Both the position numbers and the translations under genes were made by a program. The notes under the pieces were generated by a model. The model did no database searches and was not told the DNA's origin. It saw only the letters and a list, made by a program, of their open reading frames with translations. From contig WHVY01000002.1 of the NCBI GenBank assembly GCA_022266195.1, forward strand, positions 821,001-885,000: a stretch of DNA of 64,000 nucleotides, in the 5' to 3' direction. This document shows positions 33,750 to 45,034 of the stretch, one piece after another. This DNA comes from Tetranychus cinnabarinus (lineage: Eukaryota > Arthropoda > Arachnida > Trombidiformes > Tetranychidae). The number at the start of each line of letters is the position of its first letter. The stretch's first letter is position 1.

Positions 33750-34838
33750 GCAACACCACCACTGCACGACCGTAGGTTTATTGAATTTAATACGAAGCAA
33801 AAATGAGTGAAACCCATTTTCAATCTCGCCAGGAAAAAAACATTAGAACCCACTCTGGTCCTAGAATACAAATGAAAACATTTTCGTAGCTAAAAATCTT
33901 TAAAATCATATTTTCGTTACTACAAACATGAAAAAACAATTTAATTACTAAAATAAACAAATTATTATTCAATCAAGAAACTCAATTCTTTTAAATTTAA
34001 ATGGATTCAATAGACTAGATATTAACCAGGAGGAGAAAAATTATTTTATAATTTTTTAGTGAATCATTCATCACTTGTTGCCTTGGTTTTCAGATCTGCT
34101 TCCAATATCAGCACTTCTGGAAGAAGATGAAAAACTTATCTAATTTTAATGAGAAATAAAAGAAACAATTTTCTCATGAAATCATTCATTTTGAAAATAT
34201 CATAAATATTGAACCAAAGATTTCAGCGGATAAACTCTTTTGGTACTATTCTTGAACAAAAAAGTGTCTTGATAGCCTCAGATATCTTTTATGTGTTTAT
34301 GCCATTGATCATTTTTGTATAATCAAGTCAAGGAATCAATTGACGGTTTTTGGTGCAATACTTTTCTCACATCTGTGAACATCTTTAGTTGCAAGTTGCC
34401 ATGTCTGAAGCTGTTCACCTATTTTTATGTTACTATTGGCATACTTCATTCAATTAATAATCTTGTAGTGTTGATTTTATCAGCATTGATAGTCTTCTCC
34501 TTTTATCGTAATTACAATCTTATAGCATTTTGGAAAGGGTACTTTTGCTTGCATTTGACCTTTTTGGCCTTAAAGACTGACAATTGAGGACAATAATTGA
34601 CTAAGGTTTAGATTAGAGTAAAAGTAAGACTGATGTCTAATGAGGAAAAGGAAATACATTTATAGCTAAGAGTTTTTCAGATGCGAAAACTAATTTGTAA
34701 TGATAGCTAATGACTATTCAGGAAATGACAGAAGAGTAAAATCAAAGATTGAGAAATAAGTTTAAAAAAAGGGAAAAGATTCGATTAATGAGTCGAACCT
34801 TACATAATGCAAACAAATTTGAAGATAATGATAAAATA
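33750..34838. other. A2 3' flank and remnants, no gene seen
   Basis: 33780-34060 is A2 3' flank. At 34090-34142 an acceptor plus LLPISALLEEDEKLI and a stop match the exon 2 start of the divergent A gene at 4058, a tiny relic. 34300-34600 resembles flanks at 20040-20170 and 25430-25560. The open frames here are not supported. Confidence 0.45.
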
Positions 34839-35695
34839 CAGGGTTCCTACGCTATTTTTCCACGCATGAAAATGATCATAATTTTAAAATCAGTAATAAT
34901 TGAAGAATAATTTCTTTATGCAATGAAAATTTAACCTTGGGTGATCAGTTCTGTTGTGATTCAAATTGTTTTCTCGCAATTTTGATGCACATTTTTGCTC
35001 TTTTATAAAAAATCGCTGACACTTTTCGGGCCCCTCTATTGTCGTTCACTTTGAGAAATTCTTTGAAATGAAGAAGTGAGTTCATAAGTTGGGCTTAATT
35101 TATATTACCTTAGCAATAATGATCGATTTTTTGAAGTCAAATGATCTTGATGGACATAACTCTTTCAAGACTTGGTTAAAGATTAAAAACTTACAAGGGA
35201 AGGTTCCCAAACGCTACACTAGTTTTCAATTTTTTTTGACCTCAAAATGTTCAAATGGGTCAGATATGAACCTCTGTCAAGCCTTTCGTTTCGCAAATGC
35301 CCCACTCAAAAGTTACAGGGTGTCAAAGTATCAATTTTTGCATAGGTTAAGCCTATTGAATGCAATGTACATAAATTAAGAAATATTAAAAACCAGATTT
35401 TATCATTTCACCATAGATCAACATTACTTGCATTAGCACATAAACCTATGGAAAAACGAGTTTGAGACCCTGTAACTTTTAAACGGGGCATTTGCGAAAC
35501 GAAGTAAATGACACTTTTTCATAAGTCAACATGCTCTATCGATTAGTCCAAAAATCATTCAATTCGGATTGTAGCGTTTGGGAACCTTCCCTTGTTAGTA
35601 TCAACATAATGCTCAAAAACCATTTAAACCGTTTACGAAAAATCTGCTTAAAAAAATAAGAATTTTCTGCGTTCCAAAATAGCTTAGGAACCCTG
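34839..35695. mobile_element. CAGGG-type DNA transposon with a second element nested in it
   Basis: Ends CAGGGTTCCTACGCTATTTT and, inverted, CAGGGTTCCTAAGCTATTTT, flanked by TA on both sides. TA target and CAGGG ends fit a Tc1/mariner-like non-autonomous element, as does the element at 57712. About half of it is the nested CAAGGG element at 35194-35594. No transposase frame. Confidence 0.7.
35194..35594. mobile_element. CAAGGG element nested in the CAGGG element
   Basis: Inverted ends CAAGGGAAGGTTCCCAAACG plus five more matching bases, flanked by TTA on both sides (35191-35193 and 35595-35597). Three-base TWA duplications and short G-rich ends fit PIF/Harbinger-type MITEs. A second, imperfect inverted pair lies inside (around TTTCGCAAATGCCCC near 35290 and GGGGCATTTGCGAAACGAAG near 35490). 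Confidence 0.72.
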
Positions 35696-35923
35696 TACAA
35701 AAGTAAAATAATAACCTTTGCTTGTGCTTATTGTTACTTTGCTATTTAAGCTTCTCTGGTTGTCTAGAGTCTCACTTAAAGACACTTGAAACTTAAACTT
35801 TAATGTCAGTCAAGTTGTTGTTTCCTCAGATATCAAATCAACACCATTTCTGCTGTTTTATGCAAGTTCAGTGAAACGTCTTTGTTGCTTAATTGACAAA
35901 ATTTAACTCGACATCATCGCAAC

Positions 35924-36807
35924 ATGAAATTGCTTTTAATCAATTGTTTTATACTCGTTTGTTTACAAAGTAAGTATTATCTATCATCATTAGCATAGAA
36001 ATTTTTGGAACCAAAAACTAAATATTTTCTGGTGTTTCAGATCAATTCTTAGCCAAACCAGCTCCATTAGAAGATGGCGTTTTACTTCGACAAATTGCTG
36101 ATAGCTACAGTGCTCCATTGGTCGCTTCGTTTTTACATTCAAGAATAGAAAACACTATTAAAATGGTTGAAGAGCTCAAGAAATCTCTGGAAAATTTGAG
36201 TGAAAATCAACGGAATTTGTTTACTTTGAAAGTAAAAAGTCTTGAAGCTTTGGACAAACAACTAACTGCACTACAAAAAACGGATTATTTTGCCGTGAAT
36301 GGAACCGAACGAGTTAAGAATTTGATTGAACAATACATTTTGAATAATGAAATGTTTCCAATTGAATTAAGACCAGAAGAGGGTAAATTCAATTCAACTC
36401 CAGACGATTTACTCAAACAGATCAATGTTATGTCCAATGATAATCTTATCAAGGAAACAAATAACCTTATAAAAGCTCATCTCCAAGACATTGAGACGAA
36501 GGAATCGAATGAAAAATATAATGAGCTTCAAAGATTGGTTGCTTCGCTAACTAAACGTAAACTAAATCCTTTAGTTAACTTTAAATATAGTGATCCTGTA
36601 ATCCAAAGAAATCGTTATGGAGATCAAACTGGCATCACTGATAATCGTGCCTCTCAGATTGAGTCTGTTTTGAAACAGTTTAAAAATATTTTGGACCTTT
36701 TTTATCCTCAATTTGAGAATCTGGCGACTCAAAGTGCGCCACCAGCTTCACTGAAACCAGTTATTTCCGATGTTAAAGTAGGCTCGTTCGGTTCAAAAAG
36801 GCCTTAA
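35924..36807 (+). CDS. Family A1 secreted protein, MK type (270 aa)
   Basis: Exons 35924-35969 and 36041-36807, phase 1, 71-bp intron. Signal MKLLLINCFILVCLQ plus NQFLA, cleavage likely before KPAPLEDG. The mature chain keeps all A1 landmarks with NGT at FAVNGTERV and NST in KFNSTPDDLL, and no cysteine. The IEEK helix reads IETKESNEKYNELQR. The tail ends KVGSFGSKRP, unlike its paralogs. It has a convergent B partner (B-7) after 237 bp, the shortest A-B gap in the window. Confidence 0.87.
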
Positions 36808-37044
36808 TAAATAAATAAATGGTCCTCTGTAAACAGTAGATAAAGTTCAAGTTGAATTCACAAAAATGTCTTTGTAAACCGAGTTCAACAATTCATATTT
36901 CAATGAGCAAAATAATGATTTAAAGAAATAAACAAATTATTTTCAATTTAATTTCATTTAATTCTGTAAAGATTCAATAGATGTAAGCTGCAAAGAAAAT
37001 CTATTTGAATAAGATCATCATTGAGTCTTGGAATAACCTGTTGA

Positions 37045-37277
37045 TCACTTCTTATCCCCACCTCGACTACTGTCGTAAGCACGATTGTTTGGGTTCATTT
37101 GGTTACCATGATTATCAAGATCACTCTTGGTTCCAGTCCCTTTGTAGCCTGTAATTGAAGTTAATAGTTAGATGACAATGAATAATATTAGTGTTAAGTT
37201 TACTCACCAGCTTCGCGGCCTGGGCCACTTCGCTCATGGTCGGGATTACACTGGTTTGTTCGGTTTGAAGGATCCAT
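37045..37277 (-). CDS. Family B small hydrophilic protein B-7 (57 aa)
   Basis: Exons 37277-37208 and 37148-37045, phase 1, GTGAGT donor. The product begins MDPSNRTNQCNPDHERSGPG and continues with YKGTGTKSDLDNHGNQMNPN, ending SSRGGDKK. It is more charged in exon 1 than the others (DHER, GREA). Upstream DNA (37278-37700) matches that of B-8 and B-10, not that of the MDRGN copies. Confidence 0.8.
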
Positions 37278-37939
37278 TATATTTGATTATCAAGTCAAAC
37301 TATGATTGAATTAAGCAGAACAAAGAATTAAATTTCAACTGTAGTTGATTTGAAGTCTATCGATGTAAGATACAGAGTGTGGTCCAGACTTGTCTTTAAA
37401 TAGGAAAATTCATAGATGCTCATGAATGCGCAGTTAAGTGATTCCATTTGATAAACAAAAACACGTTATATCAATATGGCCTGTTATCTTCCTAAAATAG
37501 ATTTACTCTGTGATTTAACTGTTCTCGAAGTCTCCAAAGGGTAAAATTGCTTATTTTTGTTATTCAATGCAGAACGTAATGAGTTGTAAGAATGATTAGA
37601 GTGTTGATTAATGCTTATCATGATCTATTTGTTTTTATGTGAATCATTCTTTCATGTTCATCTGAAATAGCTTTGACTCTCCAGAAACCTATTCAATTAC
37701 TAATCAACCTTAGCATGAATTTTTTTCTTACCATTATCCATTAGTTATTAATAATATTGTCGATATAACTAAATGGTAAACAATTAATCAGCAATTTAAC
37801 TCGTCTTCTCATGTTTACGGATCCAAAATTTTTTCAATTACCATTTACCAGTAAAGCCCTTCACCCAGTCTAGTTTAAATAGTTTAGTCTATCAAGTTAA
37901 AACTGATGCTATTTTTATATTCATTAGTTTATTATAATA

Positions 37940-38150
37940 AAACACGATTGGATTACTATTGATGTTGATGGTGCTTTTAGGTAAGGATTTGATTTAACCA
38001 AAAAACTTTAGCTAAGATTTAATGATTTTTTTGGTGTTTCTTCCATCAACTCAATCTGCACTATTGGAAGAGGCCAATTCCTGCGACAAATAATAGTTAA
38101 CCGATGCAGTGCTCCATTGGTTGTATCCTTTCTACGTTCAATTACTAGAC
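37940..38150 (+). pseudogene. 5' remnant of a family A2 gene
   Basis: The end of an A2 signal exon with donor (TTTTAGGTAAGG near 37976), an intron of usual length, then the long exon start (STQSALLEEAN) broken by small insertions near FLRQIIVNRCSAPLVVSFLR. It ends at about 38150 where D/C flanking DNA starts, so this is the left border of the first C block. Confidence 0.7.
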
Positions 38151-38829
38151 ATTTGACTTTCAATAAAAAACGTATTAAACGTATCATTTTATTTCATAAA
38201 TTTGGACGTTTTCCTGTTCGTTATTTGAACACATATAAGCTCACCTTATAAGTTATAAGACAATCATCAATTAAAATACAGTCTAAAGGAAAAAGATTCA
38301 ACGATTCTCCTAATTTTTAATCTAATTTTGCTTTGCCCTGACTATCATACAAGAATAAAGAAAGGATCGATCCGTTCATTGATTTATCATTCCCCCAACA
38401 AGGTTGGATGTCTGATCGATTAAATCTATCTTTAATCGGATCGTTATGAAGTCTAATCAAAGAGGTTACTAACCTTCTTTACTCTTTGGGTTTAATCAAA
38501 AAAACCCTTTCAAATCAAGCTTAACAAACCTGCCTATCAAATGTTTCCAATAAAAATTGATAAAAACAACATATAACTCATTATAAATTAACCTTCATGC
38601 CAATGATGATGCTTCATGCAGTTAATTCTTCACGACTGTACAATCCATCCTTATTTTTCTTCATTATTCATCCATTAATACACTGAACGATTTAGCTCCG
38701 ACAAAATTGAGTAGATTCAAATCAAAATAACCCTAAAATTGGAATGCATTAAACAATTTATCAACTATTATTAATACTTTATTGATTCAATTTTTATGTT
38801 TGGATATTCAATGAATGGGTTAGCTAAAG
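38151..38829. repeat. D/C module flank lacking its D gene
   Basis: 38340-38640 matches the D upstream DNA (blocks TCTTTAATCGGATCGTTATG, ATTGATAAAAACAAC and TTATAAATTAACC). The D frame is missing; the sequence passes directly to the C 3' flank. A deleted D gene is inferred. Confidence 0.5.
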
Positions 38830-40274
38830 TCAACCACGAGTTCGTATATAATTAGGATAAGTGAGACGATGCTCTTCAGTGGGCAGTGTGCTATAGTTTG
38901 AGCGACATGGCTGAGTGCACATAAGCTGCTTGATTCCGAGCTCTAGATAAATTCTAGTTCTTTGTAAATAAAATTGCTCGAGTGCATGAGCATCCGTTTC
39001 TGGTCCAACAGGAGGTAACTCATTCACCTTTGATTTCAATTCCATGCGCAACTCAGCGTTCGTAACAATTGCTACTTGTCTATTCAAAAAAGCTCTATTG
39101 CTTACATAATGACAATACCGCCGAGTACAAGTATCATCAGAAAACATATCCCGGTTAACCAAAGATATACTGACATAAAAATCAGTCTTAACAAACCTCA
39201 ATTTCGTAGAGATAGCGAAACAATCACCATCATTAAACATGTTAAGATATCTGTATGTTAAAAAATCGCGAATATGCGCGTTTTCGTTCTTCTGTACATT
39301 ATAGATTTGGTAGGGCACATTATGTGGACCGAAATAGATGTCAACAACATCAATGGATTTGGATGGAAAGCCTGTTATCGATGAAAGCTATTCAAGAAAT
39401 AATTGAAAATTCCAACGTTAAGTTAAATCTACAGAAAAGTTGAGGTGATCACATCTGAAATACACTGAAGTACCATTCTAACAAGGGAGGTGACCCACCT
39501 GGTACGATTTGATTCGGGAAATTTCATGATGAATCGATGGAAATAAGTTGAAAAAGATGTTTGGCCAAGTCATAGGACCTGCAAATTTTTGCTTCAATTT
39601 TTATTCCAATTTTAAGTCTAATTTAGACCTATTGTAATGAATTGAAAATGACAAAAACAAAGACATTGCACAACAAACTAAACAAAATGAATGTTAGTCT
39701 CAACTTGAGAATGGCAATTTTTCATAGTTCAGTTCATTGCAATAGGTCTAAATTAGACTTAAAATTGGAATAAAAATTGAAGCAAAAATTTGCAGGTCCT
39801 ATGACTTGGCCAAACATCTTTTTCAACTTATTTCCATCGATTCATCATGAAATTTCCCGAATCAAATCGTACCAGGTGGGTCACCTCCCTTGTAAGCAGT
39901 AACCGTCACAGCTTTAACTATACAAAATTATAAATTATAATTTAAAATAGCAGTGTAAATTTTGAAAAATCATAGATGGAGACCGTGAAAATTGCTTCAA
40001 ACGAAAAACAGAAATGCTTTAACGGCTACTTTAATGTATGAAAATAAATCATCTCACCTGATCAAACATTCCACTGCCATCTGGATAAAATCTATTATAT
40101 GACCGATCTATTACCAGACCATGATATTCCTCGTCAGCAACCTTAACCTTTATGGTAACTAAATATTTCACAGAAACAATTAACATCACTGAATTATCAT
40201 TGATTCATTAAATAAATAGACTCACCTTCAGCTGGAATATCCTGATTTTCAATATTTCTCATTGAATGATCCAT
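38830..40274 (-). CDS. Family C protein C-1 (235 aa)
   Basis: Three minus-strand exons: 40274-40226, 40158-40058 and 39387-38830, phases 1 and 0. Exon 1 encodes MDHSMRNIENQDIPAE, hydrophilic, so no signal peptide. Exon 2 encodes VTIKVKVADEEYHGLVIDRS then a divergent end (NRFYPDGSGMFDQ). Exon 3 starts LSSITGFPSKSIDVVDI and holds the family core NDGDCFAISTKLRF, a CxxxYCHYV element, RAFLNRQVAIVTN, a charged helix, LGIKQLMCTQPCRSNY and the C-terminus YIRTRG. About six conserved cysteines. Intron 2 is 670 bp because of nested mobile elements, against 59-111 bp in paralogs. Family not recognised; likely intracellular or unconventionally released. Confidence 0.78.
39482..39892. mobile_element. CAAGGG foldback element in intron 2 of C-1
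   Basis: A 411-bp element with near-perfect inverted arms of about 153 bp (39482-39634 and 39740-39892) around a 105-bp loop, flanked by TAA on both sides. Ends CAAGGGAGGTGACCCACCTG. It sits inside an older element: ACTGAAGTACC to its left and GGCTACTTTAATGTA to its right resemble the ends of the CTGTAAAG element at 45035, and 39955-40000 matches that element's interior (CATAGATGG and GTGAAAATTGCTT). Confidence 0.8.
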
Positions 40275-40470
40275 TGGCAAGAATCAAAATAAACTTTTAT
40301 GTTAGTAAAAGGGACTTGAGCGATTTAATCTGAAATTTTGTTAAAGAATTGAATGGAAAAAGGACTTATTTAAAAGAAGAACACAAAAAGTCAAAAGATG
40401 AGTTTATTTTTACTGAAATTGTTTTCAAAAGGCCCTTCTGAAAAGGGTTAACAGAATAACATGTTCGTGT

Positions 40471-40519
40471 GATGGGCAGAAGTAAAAAAGGCGCTAAGAA
40501 AAGGCGGTTTCTTCAAATT
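40471..40519. promoter_or_regulatory. Conserved GC-rich block upstream of C-1
   Basis: GGCGCTAAGAAAAGGCGG flanked by GTAAAAAAG and TTTCTTCAAATT, about 200 bp before the C-1 start codon. It recurs at 48551-48600, 54981-55030, 62981-63027, split by a transposon at 45001-45250, and decayed near 59205-59250. The CGCT and AGCG halves can pair as a small hairpin. Candidate regulatory element for family C; function inferred from conservation. Confidence 0.45.
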
Positions 40520-40958
40520 ATATGAGCTTGAAATGATGATACAGATTTATTAAAGACCAATTTATTATAACTTTAGGTTCAGAGCAATGGCAGGAAACAA
40601 AATGAAGCAAATTCATGGGTACCAACCTACCGACGATTTGATGGGATCAGTTTTTCCAGTACATTTTCAAACAATTTTTTAAAAGATTATCCACCACCCA
40701 AATCAACCGAATTTTTGACCACTATTAATCGCCATCATATCCCAAAAGTGGATGTGTTAGACACCTCTCAAATCAAGCTCAATAAACAGGTTTATCAAAT
40801 TTTTCCAGTAAAAATTGATAAAAGCAACAATTAATTATAAATAAACTCTTCATGTGAATGATGATCTTTCATGTACCAATAGTTTTTTCATAAATAAACC
40901 AATTGTTTCAACATTTTTGTTGTATTAAGTTGCAAACTAAGCCTTTCAAGTTGGAACG

Positions 40959-41141
40959 ATGAAACTGGCATTTGACACCGCTCCAATAATATTTGCAACA
41001 ATGCTTTTTTCAATTGTTTTGATATTGAATATTGCTAGGTTTGTGTGGCCGATGTTGACTGGCGATGGTCGAAAAATTGGATTAGATGCAATCAACATTC
41101 TGGTTAACGGACTCACGTTGCTTGCCATTTTCTTTGTGTAA
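40959..41141 (+). CDS. Family D two-helix membrane micropeptide D-1 (60 aa)
   Basis: A single-exon frame of 60 residues. Hydrophobic segment 1 covers about residues 9-30 (IIFATMLFSIVLILNIARFV), then a polar loop with TGDGRKIG, then segment 2 about residues 42-60 (AINILVNGLTLLAIFFV) running to the C-terminus. A helical hairpin in a membrane is predicted; segment 1 could also act as a signal anchor. The same frame occurs upstream of C-3, C-4 and C-5 with the same 5' flank (ATTGATAAAAGCAAC, TATAAAT, ATAAATAAACC), which argues for a real gene. It is convergent with C-2 (gap 153 bp). Function unknown. Confidence 0.6.
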   Translation: MKLAFDTAPIIFATMLFSIVLILNIARFVWPMLTGDGRKIGLDAINILVNGLTLLAIFFV

Positions 41142-41294
41142 GGAATATTCAGTCATCTTCTCGTGGTCTGTGATTGATTTCATCTTTCACCTGTATGTAA
41201 GATGAGTCAGATAAGATAAGTATGTAATATGATGATTTAAACTTTATTGATTCAACTTTAATGTTTACATATTTGCTGCGTACGGTTTGATAAG

Positions 41295-42033
41295 TTAACC
41301 ACGAGTTCGTATATAGTAAGGATAAAAAAGATAATAATCCTCATTGTATATTGTGCCATAGTTTGAGCGACATGGCTGAGTGCACATAAACTGCTTGATT
41401 CCGAGCTCTCGCTCAACTCTGTTTTTCACCCAAAAATCTTGCATATGATGGGGAACATCCCTTGCGCCATTAGCAGCTACATGTTCCAACTCTGATTTAA
41501 ATTTCCTAAGAAACGCAGCGTTTGTAACAATTGCTTTTTGTCTATTCAAAAAAGCTCTAGTATTTACATAATGGCAATAGTCAGGAGAACAGCCATTATC
41601 AGTAAACATAGCACGGCAATTCAAATCTATGTTTAAATGAAAATTATCACGACCAAACCTCAATCTCGTAGAGATAGCGAAACAATCACCATCATTAAAC
41701 ATTTCAGAATAATTGGCATGTGTGAAATCATCGTACTTTCGAAAGATTTCGCTCTTCTGGACATTTCCGAGCCCAATAGAATTATAAGGAGTAAAATGGA
41801 TTTTGACATGATCAATGGATTCGCATGGAAAGCCAGTTATTGATGAAACCTATTAAAGATATAATTGAAAATTTAAATGTTAAGTTAAATCTACTTAAAG
41901 GTTAAGATAAAAATGAACCGAAATGATCTCACCTGATCAAACACTTGTTTTCCTTTGTATTGGCCACTTCGATCTGACCAATCTATTACCAAATCATGTT
42001 ATTCCTCATCTGCAACCTTAACCTTTATGGTAA
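41295..42033 (-). pseudogene. Family C copy C-2 without exon 1 and with a stop in exon 2
   Basis: Exon 3 (41849-41295) is fully open: VSSITGFPCESIDHVKI, NDGDCFAISTRLRFG, CSPDYCHYV, RAFLNRQKAIVTN, MCTQPCRSNY, YIRTRG. Exon 2 (42033-41933) has TAA at 42001-41999 where other copies have TAT (Tyr in EEYHDL). No exon 1 resembling MDHSMRN is found upstream; the flank changes near 42060 to DNA not seen in other C modules. It is probably dead despite the good exon 3. Confidence 0.75.
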
Positions 42034-43089
42034 CTAAATATTCCATAAAACAATAAACAAAAATGCGTTAAACATCCACAACAAAAATTCGAAACAGTTC
42101 TACTCTTTTTTGAGTTATATTGCACCATTTTTTTGTCTTTTTTATTACAAATATGAAATCAGCATAGCTGATTATATCTATGATATGAATATCATTGTGC
42201 GTCCCTAACTAGTACATGGTTAAAACAAATGTCGAAATGCGATTTATCTAACTTTCAAACTATTTAGGCATTTCGCACCATTTTTTCTCGTTTTTTATTA
42301 CAAATATATGATTAAGAACACTGAATTATATTAAAAACAAATCTAGATCACATAATTCTAACTCTTATTCATGAATCTTTTACTTTCCTCTATGCTCAAA
42401 TTCCTTTGTTTTTTTCGTAAATATCTCTCGAACGGTAACTCTGACCAAAAAATAATTTATATTATTGAACTCAGCGTAAAAAAATAAATAAGAAAAATTA
42501 GTTTGAAAGTGATCTGAGTTTGGGCACTTTTCCCTATTCATTTTGACATCCTCCTTTGTGTTTTTTTTGTTTTAATGCTTGCTGTTTGATTATTTCACAT
42601 TGATTAATCGCTCCTCAGTGAGATCGGAGCATTAATAGATTCGGATTTATCTTTAATCGACTCTTTATGAGGTCTAATCAAAAAATCTCAAATCAAGCTC
42701 AATAAACCTGTCTATCAAATGTTTCCAGTAAAATTTATAAAAGCAACAATTAATTCATTATAAATTAACCCTTCATGTGGATGATCTTTCATGTAGTTTG
42801 TTTTCATAAATAAACAAATTATTTCACCATTTTTTGTAAAAATTTACAAATCAAGCCTTTCAAGTTATAACAACAAGCTGAGTCCCCGATCATGGCTGAT
42901 CGTAAATTTCTTTTCACTGAATACAATAGACTCGAATGGTTGATGAAAAATCATTGTCTATGAGAAAAACTAAAAAAATTTCGTTCATTTTGAGAGCTGT
43001 ACAGTTGAAGCACCAGATATTTAACTTACTCTTTGCTCGAAAGACAGTTTTACATATTATATATTGCATAGATGTATGTAGATGTACAG
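42034..43089. other. Unique AT-rich insert, then D upstream region
   Basis: About 42060-42540 is not shared with other C modules and contains a direct repeat: GCACCATTTTTTTGTC with TTTTTTATTACAAATAT near 42122 and again near 42278. 42600-42860 is the usual D upstream DNA. 42872-43089 is an insertion of about 215 bp, absent at D-1, between the D 5' flank and the D-2 start codon. No gene seen. Confidence 0.45.
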
Positions 43090-43248
43090 ATGAAACTGGT
43101 ATTTGACAACGCTCCACAAATATTTGCAAAAATACTTTTTTCAATTGTTTTGATATTAAATATTTCTGGGTTTGTTTGGTCAATGACTGCCGATCGTCTA
43201 CAAATTGGGTTAGGTTCGATCAACATTCTGGTTAACGGACTCACGTAG
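43090..43248 (+). CDS. Family D micropeptide D-2, shortened (52 aa)
   Basis: Same frame as D-1 (MKLVFDNAPQIFAKILFSIV, loop TADRLQIG, then INILVNGLT) but a TAG at 43246 replaces a Leu codon and removes the last seven residues of segment 2. A 215-bp insert separates it from the normal 5' flank. The rest of the frame is intact. It may be functional but shortened, or newly dead. Convergent with C-3. Confidence 0.5.
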   Translation: MKLVFDNAPQIFAKILFSIVLILNISGFVWSMTADRLQIGLGSINILVNGLT

Positions 43249-43830
43249 CTTGTTTTTTTCTTTGTGTAAGGAATATTCAGTCTCCATCTCATGGTCTGTG
43301 ATTGGTTTCATCTTTCATCTGTCATTGGTCCTAACGATTAGCCTTAATACCAAAAAACTGTAAATATGACAGATTTTCATTCAGTATTATATAAATATTC
43401 ACTAACTCATTTTCAAACCATTTACGGTTGTATTTCGATGCCAGGATTCCTTTATTCAGGAGCCTTTTTTGATGTGAATAGAGACAAAATAATTTTAATG
43501 GTAATTTTTTTTATCAAATCTATCTGACTCAGAATGATTTCATTTGTTGATCTTATAAAGCTTATAAGCCTTTAATATAAAAAGCCTTTAAAAAGTTCAT
43601 TTTTTCACTGCTCTGTAAAATTTCTATTACTTTCTTACACACATTATTGATCAATCAATATACTGAATGATTTCAGTTCGAACTAAATTAAGAAATCAAA
43701 ATAAAGGCGAAAATTGAAATGGAATGTCAAAAACTTTTAGTTTTAAATATGTTTTTATTTAATATTATGATTTAAAATTCATTGATTTAATTTTATGTTC
43801 GCATATGCAATGAATAGGGTTTGATGCAAG

Positions 43831-44714
43831 TTAACCACGAGTTCGTGCATAATCAGGAGTAAGCTCATAATACTGCCTGTTGCTTAAGTGACATAGCTGT
43901 TGTCTAATAAACGGATTGATTCCCAGATCTTGATAAATTAGAGTTCTTTGCAAATGATATTCCTCATATGCCTGACGACCCGCTTCTGGTCCAGGAAAAG
44001 GTAACTCTGATTTCAATTTCCTAATCAACCAAGTGTTTGTAACAATTGCTACTTTTCTATTCAGAAAAGCTCTCGTATTTACATGATGACAATAGTCAGG
44101 AGAACAGTCATTATCAGTAAACATAACACGGCTACACAGATATATACGGACACTATAATTAACCCAGTTATCAATGCGATCAAATGGATCAAAATCATCC
44201 TCGCCAAACATCAATTTCGTAGAGATAGCGAAACAATCACCATCATTTATCCTTGCAGAACAATTCTCCTTGGTGAAATCATAATCACCTAGCAAGAAGT
44301 GAATCTTTGCATTTCCAATTGTAAAATAATCATAAGTTGTAAATCTGATGAAAACATACTCAATGGATCTGGATGGAAAGCCTGTTATCGATGAAAGCTA
44401 TTGTAGATATAATTGAAAATTTAAATGTTAAGTTAAATCTACTGAAAAGTTAAGATAAAAAATGAATCGAAATGAGTTGAGGTTAAATATGAAAATAGAT
44501 GATCTCACCTGATGAATCACTTGTTGTCCTTTATGCGGACCACTTCTATCTGACCAATCTATTACCAAATCATGATATTCCTCGTCAGAAACCTTAACCT
44601 TTATGGTAACTAAATATTTCATAAAACAATAAAAATCACTGAATTCATTAAATAAATAGACTCACCTTTATCTGAAGTATCATCATCACCAATATTTCTC
44701 ATTGAATTATCCAT
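43831..44714 (-). CDS. Family C protein C-3 (238 aa)
   Basis: Exons 44714-44666, 44609-44509 and 44397-43831, phases 1 and 0, standard donors. Exon 1: MDNSMRNIGDDDTSDK. Exon 2: VTIKVKVSDEEYHDLVIDWS then DRSGPHKGQQ. Exon 3: LSSITGFPSRSIEYVFI, then KENCSARINDGDCFAISTKL, a slightly longer loop (FDPFDRIDNWVNYSVRI), CSPDYCHHV, RAFLNRKVAIVTN, LGINPFIRQQLCHLSN and YARTRG. The KENCSA and longer loop place it with C-6. No signal peptide or membrane segment. Function unknown. Confidence 0.8.
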
Positions 44715-44890
44715 TGGCAAGAGTAAAAATAAACTTTTCTGTAGGTAAAATGGCTTTGAGAGATTTAATCTGAAATGCTGTTACTTATTCAAAAAAAGAT
44801 ACCAAAAATCCAAACGATAATCTTGTTTCAACTGAAAGTGTTTTTAAAAATTTAACAGAATACTAGTTTCACGGATATCTTTTTTTTGTA

Positions 44891-44950
44891 TGCGCCATCT
44901 ACTATACGTAATATGCTTAATAATTTCATTGGTAATATAGTAGACGGCGC
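44891..44950. repeat. Short inverted repeat, GCGCCATCTACTATA type
   Basis: Arms GCGCCATCTACTATA and TATAGTAGACGGCGC (two mismatches) around an AT-rich loop of about 30 bp. The same arm sequence forms the inner part of the element at 45430-45550. Probably a MITE remnant. Confidence 0.55.
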
Positions 44951-45034
44951 TTATCAAAAATTAACTTGTGTGTGAGACTACAGTAGTTTATAACGTTCGT
45001 GTTAGGGGCGGAGTGAAAAAGGCGCTAAGAAATA

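Noticed and set aside
35089..35379. 96-codon frame inside the CAGGG/CAAGGG elements
   Set aside because: No resemblance to a transposase; it runs across the boundary of the nested element and is best explained as chance.
40946..41128. Minus-strand frame of 60 codons opposite D-1, with similar antisense frames opposite D-2 and D-3
   Set aside because: It is the reverse of the conserved D frame; the D sense strand has a start, flank and conservative hydrophobic changes, while the antisense has no consistent start.
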